Shown here piece after piece: positions 36,601 through 45,409 of a stretch of DNA of 64,000 nucleotides. The notes beneath the pieces are model-generated. The model had not been told where the DNA came from and searched no databases. It was given only the letters and a program-made list of their open reading frames with translations. Each line of letters begins with the position of its first letter. Within the stretch, counting starts at the first letter, position 1. The stretch lies in the NCBI RefSeq assembly GCF_015832195.1, contig NC_052017.1, positions 10,244,790 to 10,308,789 of the forward strand, in the 5' to 3' direction. The stretch comes from Motacilla alba alba (taxonomy: Eukaryota > Chordata > Aves > Passeriformes > Motacillidae). The translations under genes and the position numbers were made by a program.

Positions 36601-37291
36601 GAATAAAAATCAAGTCTTCGGTCTTCTTGAAGACATACGTAACATTTACTACAACATATATGCACACAGTACAATCTACTGTATGATCTGCCAAAAGCAT
36701 CCCATACAGCCACTTGCTGGATCCTGCACAGCAGCACAGCAACAGCAGCACGTGCCACTTGGCACAAGTGACTGAGCCAAATTCCTGTTACAGACTGTGA
36801 ATCCTGCTTGCATGGGTTTGTGCTTTGTTCAATTACACATACATACAAAGTGCATTTCCTGCGTTTTCCTCACATGGCAAGGTGTGAGCAAGAACCTAAT
36901 TCAAGATTAGTGATACAATTCCTGCATAGCCTAAAAACCCCTGTACCTGAAATGACTGCAAACTGTCATATCATGCAGTTTATGTAAATCCCCCCAAAGG
37001 GCTGAAGCCCAGCTAAGTTGAGGTTTCTAGTCAGTACAGAGGATTAACGACCACCAATAGCTCTGTTCTGGCTGTTTAATGTTTCAATGCTGTCTGTCAG
37101 CCTTCAATGCTGTCTTCTAAAATGTTCTGACCTCCAATTTTGATTAAGACATAGTGAAAACACAATGTTTCCTACAACACACCAGGGGAACGTGCAATTA
37201 TAATACTTACTAGATGAGAACCGTCCTTAACTTCTTGTACTTGCTGCACCTGCGGTTCAGCCACAACTTTAGTGTCCTGATCAGAAGTCAT
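3347..37291 (-). CDS. LARP4B: LARP4B, La-related protein 4B, canonical short isoform (spliced, 16 coding exons)
   Basis: Cytoplasmic RNA-binding protein. From family knowledge, LARP4B binds poly(A)-binding protein and RACK1, associates with polysomes and stabilises mRNAs, often through AU-rich 3' UTRs. The coding segments, 5' to 3' on the minus strand, are 37291-37211, 24993-24846, 24657-24496, 22444-22363, 21922-21786, 20448-20345, 18581-18471, 17974-17921, 17582-17373, 14427-14321, 13834-13580, 12148-12103, 9085-8921, 5010-4889, 4272-4161 and 3628-3347. They sum to 2178 nt, which is 725 codons plus stop; my recollection is that the human protein is 738 residues. All junction phases agree. 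Domains are a PAM2w motif (about 35-42), La motif (about 144-222), RRM (about 223-305) and a disordered tail ending Pro-Pro-Lys-Ser-Pro-Gln. An alternative start exon (26954-30424) gives a much longer form. Identity rests on near-identity of the La/RRM block to vertebrate LARP4B rather than its paralogue LARP4. Confidence 0.95.
3629..4160 (-). other. LARP4B: LARP4B intron, 532 bp
   Basis: A GT-AG intron between the penultimate and last coding exons. Nothing else seen in it. Confidence 0.85.
4161..4272 (-). CDS. LARP4B: LARP4B penultimate exon (residues 595-632)
   Basis: The acceptor TGATTACAG precedes GGACTCCAAAG and the donor is GTAAGT. It encodes [12 protein letters not shown] and then [12 protein letters not shown], a conserved LARP4B segment. 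It ends in phase 0. Confidence 0.93.
4273..4888 (-). other. LARP4B: LARP4B intron, 616 bp
   Basis: A GT-AG intron, AT-rich, with nothing else seen. Confidence 0.85.
4889..5010 (-). CDS. LARP4B: LARP4B tail exon (residues 555-595)
   Basis: The acceptor CCTCCTTCAG precedes AACATTAATG and the donor is GTAAGC. It encodes [10 protein letters not shown] and Phe-Glu-Arg-Ser-Pro-Ser-Pro. It is disordered and less conserved with mammals than the adjacent exons, and ends in phase 2. Confidence 0.9.
5011..8920 (-). other. LARP4B: LARP4B intron, 3.9 kb
   Basis: A GT-AG intron containing the CR1 insertion at about 5280-6310. The remainder is unique AT-rich sequence with no supported gene. Confidence 0.85.
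5280..6310 (-). mobile_element. CR1 LINE fragment, 3' half of ORF2 plus 3' UTR
   Basis: Read on the minus strand, the 6256-6035 part shows the reverse transcriptase block [19 protein letters not shown]. The 5872-5624 part shows the C-terminal CR1 block [20 protein letters not shown] and Gln-Arg-Arg-Ala-Ala-Lys-Leu-Val. The low-coordinate end has the CR1 3' terminus (AAAGGTCTTTTC-like, then degenerate ATTCAAAG copies). Frames are broken by stops and shifts, so it is a dead 5'-truncated copy of about 1 kb. Confidence 0.92.
8921..9085 (-). CDS. LARP4B: LARP4B proline-rich exon (residues 500-554)
   Basis: The acceptor TTCTATTCCAG precedes AGAGGCC and the donor is GTGAGT. It encodes a polyproline stretch ([11 protein letters not shown]) followed by [20 protein letters not shown], a conserved short linear block shared by LARP4 and LARP4B. 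It is 55 codons, phase 0 on both sides. Confidence 0.94.
9086..12102 (-). other. LARP4B: LARP4B intron, 3.0 kb
   Basis: A GT-AG intron. A 134-codon plus-strand frame at 9988-10392 has no recognisable domain and is taken as chance. Confidence 0.8.
12103..12148 (-). CDS. LARP4B: LARP4B 46-nt exon (residues 484-499)
   Basis: The acceptor TTCCCTTAG precedes GAAAAACTC and the donor is GTGAGT. It encodes [15 protein letters not shown], the basic patch well conserved in LARP4B. Being 46 nt, its skipping would shift the frame. Confidence 0.92.
12149..13579 (-). other. LARP4B: LARP4B intron, 1.4 kb
   Basis: A GT-AG intron, AT-rich, with nothing else seen. Confidence 0.85.
13580..13834 (-). CDS. LARP4B: LARP4B Arg/Ser-rich linker exon (residues 399-484)
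   Basis: The acceptor TTTATAG precedes GAACCCTAG and the donor is GTGAGT. It encodes Asn-Pro-Ser-Lys-Ser-His-Ile-Arg-His, then [17 protein letters not shown]. An RGR-type end follows (Gly-Leu-Gly-Arg-Gly-Arg). It is disordered, basic and rich in likely phosphorylation sites, and matches the LARP4B tail. Confidence 0.93.
13835..14320 (-). other. LARP4B: LARP4B GC-AG intron, 486 bp
   Basis: The donor is GCAAGT (14320-14315) and the acceptor TTTATAG precedes 13834. The rest has nothing distinctive. Confidence 0.85.
14321..14427 (-). CDS. LARP4B: LARP4B exon with a GC splice donor (residues 364-399)
   Basis: The acceptor TTTTTTTAG precedes GTAACACC. It encodes [20 protein letters not shown] and then the basic Arg-Gln-Tyr-Pro-Pro-Arg-Asn-Arg. 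The donor reads AACAG followed by GCAAGT. The exon side and the rest of the donor match consensus, so this is a GC-AG intron rather than a sequence error that breaks the gene. Confidence 0.92.
14428..17372 (-). other. LARP4B: LARP4B intron, 2.9 kb
   Basis: A GT-AG intron. No repeats or genes recognised. Confidence 0.8.
17373..17582 (-). CDS. LARP4B: LARP4B exon after the RRM (residues 294-363)
   Basis: The acceptor TTTGCAG precedes GCAAGGATA and the donor is GTAAGT. It starts with the basic stretch Ala-Arg-Ile-Lys-Ala-Lys-Ala-Ile-Ala at the end of the RRM. A Tyr/Gln/Pro-rich segment follows ([18 protein letters not shown]) through Tyr-Leu-Asp-Pro-Ser-Leu. It is 70 codons, phase 0 to phase 0. 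Confidence 0.94.
17583..17920 (-). other. LARP4B: LARP4B intron, 338 bp
   Basis: A short GT-AG intron after the 54-nt exon. A short AC run lies near 17880. Confidence 0.85.
17921..17974 (-). CDS. LARP4B: LARP4B 54-nt exon, RRM helix and last strand (residues 276-293)
   Basis: This microexon-like exon encodes [18 protein letters not shown] and closes the RRM fold. The acceptor (CTTATAAAG before GCTTACAG) has a poor pyrimidine tract, so the exon is a candidate for regulated skipping, which would keep the frame. The donor is GTAAAT. Confidence 0.92.
17975..18470 (-). other. LARP4B: LARP4B intron, 496 bp
   Basis: A GT-AG intron within the RRM coding region. Nothing else seen. Confidence 0.85.
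18471..18581 (-). CDS. LARP4B: LARP4B RRM exon (residues 239-275)
   Basis: The acceptor TTTCCCCAG precedes GAGGTTGAAG and the donor is GTAATG. It encodes exactly 37 codons of the [23 protein letters not shown], then Tyr-Asn-Asp-Asn-Trp-Phe-Ile-Thr-Phe and a helix ending Ala-Asp-Ala-Gln-Gln. This block is nearly identical to mammalian LARP4B and is what separates the gene from LARP4. Confidence 0.95.
18582..20344 (-). other. LARP4B: LARP4B intron, 1.8 kb
   Basis: A GT-AG intron within the RRM coding region, AT-rich, with no feature recognised. Confidence 0.85.
20345..20448 (-). CDS. LARP4B: LARP4B exon, end of La motif and start of RRM (residues 204-238)
   Basis: The acceptor CTTTCTTAG precedes CGTTGCC and the donor is GTAAGT. 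It encodes the final La-motif strand (Leu-Val-Gln-Val-Asp-Glu-Lys-Gly) and the interdomain linker, then the first RRM strand, [12 protein letters not shown]. It is 104 nt long and ends in phase 0. Confidence 0.94.
20449..21785 (-). other. LARP4B: LARP4B intron, 1.3 kb
   Basis: A GT-AG intron, most of it occupied by an old CR1 ORF2 fragment. Confidence 0.85.
20605..21540 (-). mobile_element. Ancient CR1 LINE fragment, endonuclease domain and linker of ORF2
   Basis: On the minus strand the translation aligns by eye to CR1 ORF2 in order. From high to low coordinate these are a [20 protein letters not shown] block, Leu-Trp-Ala-Lys with Gly-Asp-Leu-Thr-Ala-Gly, the endonuclease signature [13 protein letters not shown], then [15 protein letters not shown] and [15 protein letters not shown]. 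It has several stops and frame changes. It lacks the reverse transcriptase and 3' end, so it was deleted or fragmented after insertion. The divergence indicates an old copy. Confidence 0.82.
21786..21922 (-). CDS. LARP4B: LARP4B La-motif core exon (residues 158-204)
   Basis: The acceptor CTCCCAACAG precedes AGAAAATC and the donor is GTAAGT. It encodes [20 protein letters not shown] followed by the helix and wing of the La motif (Thr-Val-Ala-Asn-Leu-Asp-His). In LARP4 and LARP4B the second residue of the motif is Met rather than the Phe of true La, and here it is Met (Ser-Gln-Met-Asp-Ser-Asp). It is 137 nt long. Confidence 0.94.
21923..22362 (-). other. LARP4B: LARP4B intron, 440 bp
   Basis: A GT-AG intron inside the La motif coding region. 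Nothing else seen. Confidence 0.85.
22363..22444 (-). CDS. LARP4B: LARP4B exon opening the La motif (residues 131-158)
   Basis: The acceptor TTATTAG precedes GTGGAAGTG and the donor GTATGT starts at 22362. It encodes the first helices of the La motif, [12 protein letters not shown], including the Phe-Cys-Leu-Ser-Arg core conserved across La-related proteins. It is 82 nt long and ends in phase 2 inside an Arg codon. Confidence 0.93.
22445..24495 (-). other. LARP4B: LARP4B intron, 2.1 kb
   Basis: A GT-AG intron, AT-rich unique sequence with a short TATG run near 23210. No gene supported. Confidence 0.85.
24496..24657 (-). CDS. LARP4B: LARP4B linker exon (residues 77-131)
   Basis: The acceptor GTGCTGCAG precedes GACTGGATGCC and the donor is GTAAGA. 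The acidic, disordered stretch Leu-Asp-Ala-Asn-Gly-Asp-Gly-Asp through Asp-Met-Asn-Pro-Leu-Ala-Leu matches the LARP4B linker between PAM2w and La motif. It is locally GC-richer than the neighbouring exons. Its length is 162 nt, phase 1 in and phase 1 out. Confidence 0.92.
24846..24993 (-). CDS. LARP4B: LARP4B exon with PAM2w motif (residues 28-77)
   Basis: The acceptor TTTTTGCAG precedes GAGTCAACC and the donor is GTATGA. It encodes [15 protein letters not shown]. The LNPNAKVW core is the variant PAM2 motif (PAM2w, Trp in place of Phe) that contacts the MLLE domain of PABPC1 in LARP4 and LARP4B. It starts in phase 0, compatible with both exon 2 and the giant exon, and ends in phase 1. Confidence 0.93.
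24994..26953 (-). other. LARP4B: LARP4B intron between the giant exon and the PAM2w exon, 2.0 kb
   Basis: The donor GTAAGT at 26953-26948 and the acceptor TTTTTGCAG before 24993 define it. It contains a CR1 3' fragment. I saw no clear polyadenylation signal just after the giant exon, which argues against a stand-alone intronless transcript ending here. Confidence 0.75.
26362..26450 (-). mobile_element. CR1 LINE short 3' fragment
   Basis: The minus strand carries the conserved CR1 3' segment with GGTTGGGCTGGATGACCTCC and the following GGTCCCCTCCAGCC. About 90 bp is recognisable. Confidence 0.8.
26954..30424 (-). CDS. LARP4B: Giant alternative 5' coding exon of LARP4B: acylated, disordered 1133-residue N-terminal extension
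   Basis: I do not recognise this protein region. The exon starts after a good acceptor (TGTCTCCTCAG at 30425 and upstream). It has 72 nt of leader, then an ATG at 30352-30350 in strong context (AAC before, G after). The frame stays open for 1133 codons to a GTAAGT donor at 26953. Splicing joins Asp-Glu-Leu in phase 0 to Glu-Ser-Thr-Lys-Val of the PAM2w exon, predicting about 1831 residues. Visible in it are Gly2-Cys3-Cys4-Phe5-Ser6-Lys7 (myristoylation and palmitoylation), Glu16-x3-Leu20-Leu21 (acidic dileucine), a basic patch at 137-149, a long acidic Ser/Thr/Asn-rich region without repeats or membrane segments, a Cys cluster near 855-867, and an aromatic-rich end from about 1036. Without splicing the frame adds six codons and stops at 26933. 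An in-frame TGA 15 nt upstream of the ATG fixes the start. It could instead be a separate gene nested in the intron, but the perfect donor and matching phase argue for fusion. Confidence 0.8.
30355..30384 (-). promoter_or_regulatory. 9-codon upstream ORF in the leader of the giant exon
   Basis: An ATG at 30384-30382 opens nine codons (MRRPSDTTY) and stops at TAA 30357-30355, leaving only 2 nt before the main ATG of the giant exon. The uORF start has G at -3. Ribosomes that translate it would end almost on top of the main start, so it probably lowers or conditions translation of the long isoform. The uORF is seen directly; the regulatory effect is inferred. Confidence 0.55.
30425..37210 (-). 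other. LARP4B: LARP4B intron between exon 2 and the giant exon, 6.8 kb
   Basis: This is intron when the giant exon is used; otherwise it is part of a 12.2-kb intron. It is AT-rich with no CpG island near the giant exon, so a strong separate promoter is not evident. No clear repeats. An 88-codon minus-strand frame at 33967-34230 is noted under findings. Confidence 0.7.
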
Positions 37292-37345
37292 GAGCTGTCT
37301 GCTTTTTGGCTGCTCAGAGAGAACTTTACTGGTCACCTTTGTAAG
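37211..37345 (-). CDS. LARP4B: LARP4B exon 2, canonical start exon (residues 1-27)
   Basis: The acceptor is TTATTTCTGCAG before 37345 and the donor GTAAGT starts at 37210. The ATG at 37291-37289 begins [20 protein letters not shown], closely matching the known LARP4B N-terminus. The 54 nt upstream of the ATG in this exon are open in frame, but exon 1 supplies a TGA. The exon ends in phase 0 after Ser-His-Leu, so it can join directly to the PAM2w exon at 24993. Joined to the giant exon instead, it would meet TAG at once. Confidence 0.92.
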
Positions 37346-40300
37346 CTGCAGAAATAAGAAGACAAAAGAATTTGTAAGTGGTTGTTGAAATTTCCAAGGA
37401 CCCGCAGCCACTCCAGACACGCCACCCTGACTCAGAGCAAAGGTCCAAAGAGCTTCCACACAATTCAGTCGGGATTATGTGTCCAGAGAAAACATAAAAT
37501 GAGGATAAAGCCACCTTGCAGATACACTCAGCTCCCAGTCACTGGCTGCCTTGGGATTACAGATGAACGCTTGCCACAGCACTGGGCAGGGAAATTCCAC
37601 TGGGAAAGTTTCTTTCGATTCTCACCTTACTTATTCATACTGCATCTCAAATCATGACTTCTTCATACCACCTGCAGCCTCCACTCACTAAGGAGCATTT
37701 AGTCACAAACTACCCCTTCTTCTATAGCTACTTTCATGGTCACTTTATCTTTGCAAGATTTAGGAAGCATGTTACAACAGTTCTGCTAGACTAGTAATGC
37801 TCAACCAGTTCTTCTGCTTTATCATCCCAAAATCTTATTTTATTTGCTTAAACAAGTAAAAAACTCAGTAGAGTTGAAAGTCTGACAGTGACATTGCTTT
37901 GAAATTTGATGCTATTATTTAATGCTGTTATTTTTAAAAGTCACCAAAAAAAACAATAAAAGCTAATTTAAAGCACGAAGTCTCAAAGTAAATATTCAGG
38001 TGTGAAAAACAGGCTTTTTAATTTTTTCTTTTCTAAAAAGATGTAAAATGCTTTCTTAGTTTTTTATTCACAGGAAATTCCAGTACTGTATTTGTAACAA
38101 TGCATGGAAAGATTTATTGCCTTCAAGCTGGTGACACCAAATATGCAATCACCTTAGAATGAAAATGTAAAGATTTGCAGCACATGTAAGTTAATAGTTA
38201 TGTTCCTAAGGAATGGAACATTAGCTCCTTTTAGGCTACTTTGACTCCAAGACTAGAGTTAAGAAGACTTTCCGTCTAGAGCATTATGGCTTTCCATAAG
38301 TCTCCTTTACAGTGTATTTTGAAGTGGACAAAAGCAACTATCAAATGCAACTGACTGAACATATTCAAACATTTCCAAAGAAAATTATTACGTTCAGCTC
38401 TTAATTGATTTGAGCACCTATATTACAGGATTATGCAAAAGATATTTTGTACAGACAGCTGAGGAAACAAATATACTGACATCCCCAAGAAGAAGAACAT
38501 TTCAGCTTACATGAACAGTTGCTTATTACTTCGTGCTATTGAAAAGTTTGTCTTCAAAAGAAACACAAGTACTTTGTCACTGTTATATTCTCAGAAGTTT
38601 CTTTTCTTAACACTATGTCTCTCACCCTGGAATAGAAACTACTTAAGGAAGAAATGGCACAGACAAAAAAAAACACATTAAAATGAAACTAAAAAATTAC
38701 ACTATCCCTCACAGTGTTACACACAAATATACTCACAGGTTATGTAACAAAGTCTGGGATTCATTCAGGATGCTTATATTTTATAAAATAACCAAAACCC
38801 ATCCTCAGGATGAAAGCAATTTTTCAAAAGCAGTATTAAATAGCCAGACTCTGTGTTGCTCAAAGCCATGCATGGGAAGAAGTAGGCACCTCAGCACTGC
38901 ATGAAGTGTCTAAGCCTCATGGAGAACGCTTCTGTTCAAGTTTTTTAAAGAAATTGTGTTTAGCCTTTCCAAATTTTGGATTAATTTTTTTTTTCTAAAA
39001 AGAGCCCAAGACTCCTTACTCATTTCACGTTCACTGTATGTAACTTCCACTGTTCATACTACCCTTGGGCATAGCTTTAGTTCAGATTCATAAGCTAAAG
39101 ACTACTTTAGAGAAAGACAAGCACGTTTCAGTCAGCAATGGTGGTATCTACTCAGCATTTTGATCCCCATATTCATGCCCATACCCATGTTAAGGTACTT
39201 CTTTAAATTCTTCTGTCACCTATTTATCTCACATATTCCCATTCCCTTCTAGGATCAGCCTGTCCAGAGCCACGCTGCAATCTCTTCCATCCTCTGGTAC
39301 ACAGTGTTAACACCAGGACTTTGTAAGTCTGTGCATAAAGGACGGGAAGGGAAACAGCTGCAATCATAAGAATCTGTCAAGCAAAAAGCAAAGTTCCACT
39401 ACATACATGTCCTTTAAAACATTTGCTGACTGGCCATCAAGCACAAAATACACAGCTAAATCATTAATTGCAGCTGAGGACAGACAGGTTGTCAGCCAAC
39501 CTGACAACACACAACTGCAGTGTGCACATTGCAACTTCAAATTCCTTGGGTAAGCCACCAGCAATTAGAGCAGCATATCACTCTACAGCTTTTCAGAAGT
39601 CCCTTAGATGAGATTATGCAAGATGCTTATCACAGGCCAAGCCTAGATTGAAGCCATAGGTAACTTTGCTTACTCAGACTAATAATCATATTCTCATTAG
39701 ACACACGGATTTGTTGTGATACACACCATACTGATACCACTCACCTTGTAAACAAATTATTTTTAGTAATTACAATGTCAAACCCATATATTTAAGCTGA
39801 ATTTTGATCACTGAGAATCAAAATGGCACTACAAACAACAGCAATAAAGTAATTTCTTTGAAGACAATAAAACCTGCTTTCCAAATCCCGTGATTTTAAC
39901 AATGATCAGCCTTTGCCTTTCTGCAAATGGACAAGCCACGCAGAAAGATCCCAAACACAGAAGGAGGGAGCTTCCGTTGCAATTTTTCTTCACTTAATAC
40001 ATCCCACTGCTACAAGTCTGCAGGATGTCAAGTGCTCAGCTGCAAAATCCCAGTGCTTGTGAGATACTTCAAAACAACTTCACATGCAGGGCTGTTCTGG
40101 AAAGTTAATGCCACCTTTTCTACTGCAGAGCTGCCACTTATTGGACTCCTAGAGAGCAAAACTCACATGACAGCAGACTCCCATGACCATAATTTCAGAG
40201 GATAAAAGGGCTGTAGAAAAAGGCAGTGATACTTGAGGAAAGAGAAAACCAATAAAAACCATGGAATGTTAAAACCTCTCCATATTATATGTTTTAGCAT

Positions 40301-40680
40301 GTTTTTCATTAGTATTGATATATCTCTTCAAATAAAAGCTTATTTATACAAACCACAACCAATTGCTGGTAATTCTTGAAACCACAGGTACATATTCACT
40401 GTTTGAAAGAGTTTATCAGCTGAATTATTGACAAGTTAAACGGAGCATTTTAATGCAGCAATAAAAACTATCATCCAACTGAAGAGTTAACCTATCCATG
40501 GCTTTAAAAGATATGGTTTACCAGTCAGCAGTTCAATGTATCTTTGCATAAATAAATGTTGCAGCAATAAGCGGGAGACATTCAAGAGAAAAATGCAAGT
40601 CGGCAAAACCTTTTGAGATCGACATAGCACTACCTACAGCAGACCACTGAGCCATCACAATCAAATGACAATTTTTTCAT

Positions 40681-40872
40681 CACAGAATCACAGAGCAGTT
40701 TTTTAGTTGAAAGGGGTGTTTTGAAGGTCATTTAGTCCAACTCCTCTGCAAGAGGCAGAGACATCTTCAACTAGATCAGATTGCTCAGAGCCCTGTCCAA
40801 CCTGACCTTGAATGCTTCCACGGATGGTGCATCCACCACCTCTCTGGGCAAGCTGTGCCAGTGTTTCACTGA
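40681..40872 (-). mobile_element. CR1 LINE 3' fragment
   Basis: The plus strand shows the reverse complement of the CR1 3' end: CACAGAATCACAGAG, then GGTCATTTAGTCCAACTCC, then CCACCACCTCTCTGGGCAA. About 190 bp and moderately diverged. Confidence 0.88.
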
Positions 40873-41456
40873 TTTAGAAGCACCCATTAATTTCGATTCT
40901 GCAAATGCATAGAGTAAACCATTGTATCCTTCTGGCTTGCCATTTGGCCATCATGGAGTAGTAAGTCAAGTTCAGCAACTTGAGAATAACTCTGTTCTTG
41001 ACTCTGCTACAGACACTCAAGTACTTATTTCAACAACTATCTATCGCAAGAGAAACTGCCTAGATTTTATTGCGACTTACCAAAAGTAGTCCAAACCTGG
41101 TTTGTAAAGAGCCAAGACAGAGAAGTTTAAAATACAGGAAAAACATTTTTCTTTAGAAATGGCACAATATTCAACCATGTTTGCTTTCCCTAAAACCGTA
41201 ATACACTGCTCCATCTGCAAAATTAGTAATTGCAACAGCAAGGGCAAGAGTGCCTTATTACTCCTTTTCTCATTAGTCACCATTCACTTGTACAGATCCG
41301 TCCCTGTGGACACCTGGTGAGTGGTTAACCTGAGGAGTTACAAGAATATTTTCAGGAGGGACTGAGACCATCCGGTCAAGCAACACAGGTATTTCAGCCT
41401 ACTGGTTTCACTCTGCAACATCCACAACCACCTTCACAAACAGGAAGATGTGGGGT

Positions 41457-41560
41457 TTGTTTGGGGGGGAGAGGTTGATTTTTTTTAATTTTTTTTTTTT
41501 GTTTGAGGTTTTTGTGAGGTTTTTTGGGCAGTTGTAGTGTTTTGGTTTTTTTAAACTTGA
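41457..41560. repeat. T/G-rich low-complexity tract
   Basis: About 100 nt on the plus strand made almost only of T and G, including long T runs around 41479-41502. Read on the minus strand it is an A/C-rich stretch. Confidence 0.75.
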
Positions 41561-44500
41561 CAGCGTGTTTCTTCACTGCCAAGTATTTTCAAAGCCATCT
41601 AGTTATAAGAATTCCATCATTTCAGAAGATACCAGATACAAACCAGCAATGGCCCACAGAATGACTACACAGATAAGTGCACACAACCACATGATCACTC
41701 TTGCCTGGCTGCCAAGCCAAGCAGAGCTGGGACTGCTCTCATCCAGAAGCCACACGTGTGTGTTAGCATGGTGCCAACATCCGACTAACCTTTATACCGC
41801 ATTTAGTGCAGGTTTAGGTATCTTAGTATGGGCAGAGTTAATGTGCAACTGTCTGAAGGTATTTATAAACACACTGCATCCACATGCACCACAACCTTGC
41901 AAACAGTTTGGAAAAGACATCTATCTCCTTGACTATTACACAGCAAACAAAACCCCTAGTGCTCTCGCTGACCTCCCTAAAAACCTCCCTGGAGTGTAGC
42001 CCCCAATCCTCCTGCTTTCATTATAGACATCTCTAATTTTTCTCATTCATATTCAAAGTGTGCTTTTCTGCAGTCTGTTTCACTGTCTAGAGTTACTACA
42101 GTCTGAGTAGCAGCATGCGTTCTCTCAATCAAATCAGTCACATAGATCTGTTATTTAAAAACATGCAAAACCCCAAACAATGCTCTAGGGCTGAGATCTT
42201 GCCTGCCAACTTTCAGCCCAGAGTAATCAGCCCTTAAAAAGAGATTTACAAATGCAAGTGCTGACAACTAACTTTCACCCCACAAACAGCAACAGCATAA
42301 AACAAAAAAACCTCACTAGAATAAAAGAACTTTTCACTGCTCTTCCAGCAAGTACAAACAAAAATAGATTTGAGTTTGGCTTTGTGCAGAATTCTTCCTA
42401 GCAAACATTTTAGAAACTTTAAACACAGATTAAGTTTTCACAAGGCTAATACAGAAATACACTTCAGTAACATGAGAAAGCTTAAAATGTTTTCCAAACA
42501 GAGGTGCATTGCTTAACTGGAGCCTCATAACAAACTTCCAGCTGCAAGCCAGAAATCCTCTTTCTACTGTGAGAGAGTACACACTTTCTCACCATCTACC
42601 ACACACTTGTGTACCCATAAGGATCACGACACCACAGCAGAGGTAATCAGAGCTACCACTGACCTCAGCTCTGAAAAGTTTTACCACCTGCTGAAGACAT
42701 CACATAGACATTTATATGAGAAATAAGAGATGCCTTTCCCAAAAATATGCTACAATTTTAATACATTAGCTCCTCTTTAAATGAAGTTTAACTCTTCTTT
42801 ATTAGTTTCACTAGCTTTGTGAATAGCCAAAGCACATGTAATATATCAAGAGTTAATCATGTTCTCAGTCCCAGTAAAGGTGCCAACTCAGATACAGGAT
42901 ACTTGGTTAAGCTCATCCAGCATTATCAAGAAAAACTGGAAAAACTCTAATCCTGAAAGGCTGAGCGTTTCCCTCCAAGTGTCACAAGCACTGATACAAA
43001 CTTTCAATTTTCATCAGGGGGTTGTTTGAGGATACTTTCAAAAAAACATCTCAGCTGCTAAAGCTGACCCATCATCCTGCTGCATGGGGCACATGCTACC
43101 ATTCTGTAGATGAGTAACATCATCCAAGCTGTATCATGCCCAGGGAGAAAACTTGTGACAGAACTCAGGGGTTTCCATCTTTCCCTTCCAAGCAGGAAAT
43201 CAGTTTCTTTACAGAGCAGGTGTGACAAGCAATCCAGCTTTCAAAGGATGGCATTATTTAAAATAAAATATACAGTGAAGAAGTTCCATTACCACAGCAG
43301 ATAATATAGCTGTGAATGAGAAACCTAACAGCACCAAAAGCATATCTGTTTGTGGTCATCTCTGCAATCATCACCATGCCTACATCACTTGTAAAATCTC
43401 TATTACACAACAGCAATTAAAAAGCTGACACGACATAAATACTTAGTCACAGCATGTGTCTACAGAAGTCTTGAATGCACTACTATTAAAAATCATCACA
43501 AGGTCCTCAGTTTGTTTCACTGCTGATTAGCTCAAGAGTTGAGGAAAAAGTTGAAAATTCACCTCTGGAGCTTAGTGTTTAGAGCCAGTGATTTATGCAA
43601 ATCTATCAGATGAAGGTTTCAAAACATACAAGCACCCAGTGTACGTGCCAGCATGGTGGCTGGAAAGTTAGATTTCAAAAAACCCGAGAAAAGTACCACT
43701 GGATTTGTTTCAGTTTTCCTTCCTGCCAAGAAATTACTTATGCCCCAGCACTCTCCAGAATAATGCAACTTCTGGGTTCCTGAAGAGGAACATGGACCTA
43801 AGCACTGGGGGCAAACCTGCAACAGAACACTTGGAAAATTCAAGGCACTTCAAAACAAACAAGGCAACCAGGTGTTAGCAAGAACTACAGTGTCAGAAGA
43901 ACAATTAAACCTTAATGCTGTACCTTTTTTAACATCCTTCAACAGAAAACACAAATCATTTAGAGCTGCTGTTGCACCTACTCCAACAAGTTTGGGGTTT
44001 TTTTAAAGCCCTTCTGTTGTTTATAAGGTTGACAGCCTCCAAAATTGTTGTGCAATTCTATTAATTATCCCTTAAAATGTAGTCTCTCCCTTAAAAAAGG
44101 CTGAAATAGTAAATCTTGCTGTTTAAAAGGAATCCTGCATTTTTTTTATTTAAAGATCTATGAAGCATTTCGGTGCGAGACTTCCCAAGCAATTCACAAC
44201 TCTCATCATTTACTGAACATTCCCACTCACACAGAAACCTGTGCTATGAAGAGCACATCAGAACTGATTACTCTGCAAGTCTGGAAATCCAGATCATTAC
44301 AGTAATTAGCTGTCCAAAAGATGCCAAGCAGCAAGTTACTAAACAAAGGTGATAAAATACCAAAGAAACCTGATACTGGGAAATGATAAGGACTCTGCAC
44401 AGAGGCATACGAAAAACTCTTTCAGTGAAGAGCAAGAAAAATGGGAAGAGGGTAAAGTTACAGTCTTACGCAGCATCTCAAACAAGATGATGTCAACAGT

Positions 44501-45409
44501 GCACAGAAGATAACAAGATGACCTCCACCAACAAAAAATTATAATTTTTGTATATATTTTTGTATCATGATTATAATTTTTTGTATCTAGCCTTTTATGC
44601 ACTGTATTTTAAATATGAGTGTAATGAAAATGAAATAATTTCACTACACTCAATGGTCTCTCACAGAATTTCTGCAGCCTTCCGGCACGCCAAGGAACTA
44701 AACATGCAGTTACTATCTGATGTGCACTCAAACATCACTCCAGAGATGGACCAAGAAGCCTGTGGGTCACGTCCTCCTCAGTAATGCAATAAAACAGATG
44801 TCTAATGGTACATAACCTAACAAAAATCTTACCATTTCAGAACACTAAGAGTGCCTACCAAGCAGGAATAAGCCACTAGGAAGACATTTTTATGCCTTAT
44901 AAGAGTGTCATGTGCCTTGAAGACAAGAGTGATTGTGTCATGAGCAGTTTTCAGTTTGCTTATGGCTTGTTCTCAGTTTTCAAGTCTGAAGCAGCACTCT
45001 TCTGACTGCAGGCTGAAGCACATCACATTAAGAAACTCAACTCATTAATTAGCAGGAGTTGCTTCACGTTGCACATCCATCACAAAGCCACAAGCTTGTT
45101 TTCCTCACTGTAAGTGAACTAACAGCACACACCCTGCAGGTTATTCATAAAGATATATATTTAATTTCTATTATAACTATCATGTCAGATAAGATATTTA
45201 TCAGATGATGAATTCAAAAGTACCACACAATTAAAATTCATCTCTCGACTCTCTGATTTGTGCATTTTCTAAGAAACCCCCCAAATGGCAGAGTTAAACT
45301 GTTAGCAGGTTAACCAAATAGTGACAATTCTGAAAAGTGGAATGCTAACTTAATATAAATAAATTATGATCGTAGTTCTCCACAACCCGTTCGTTCTCTC
45401 TTGATAAGC

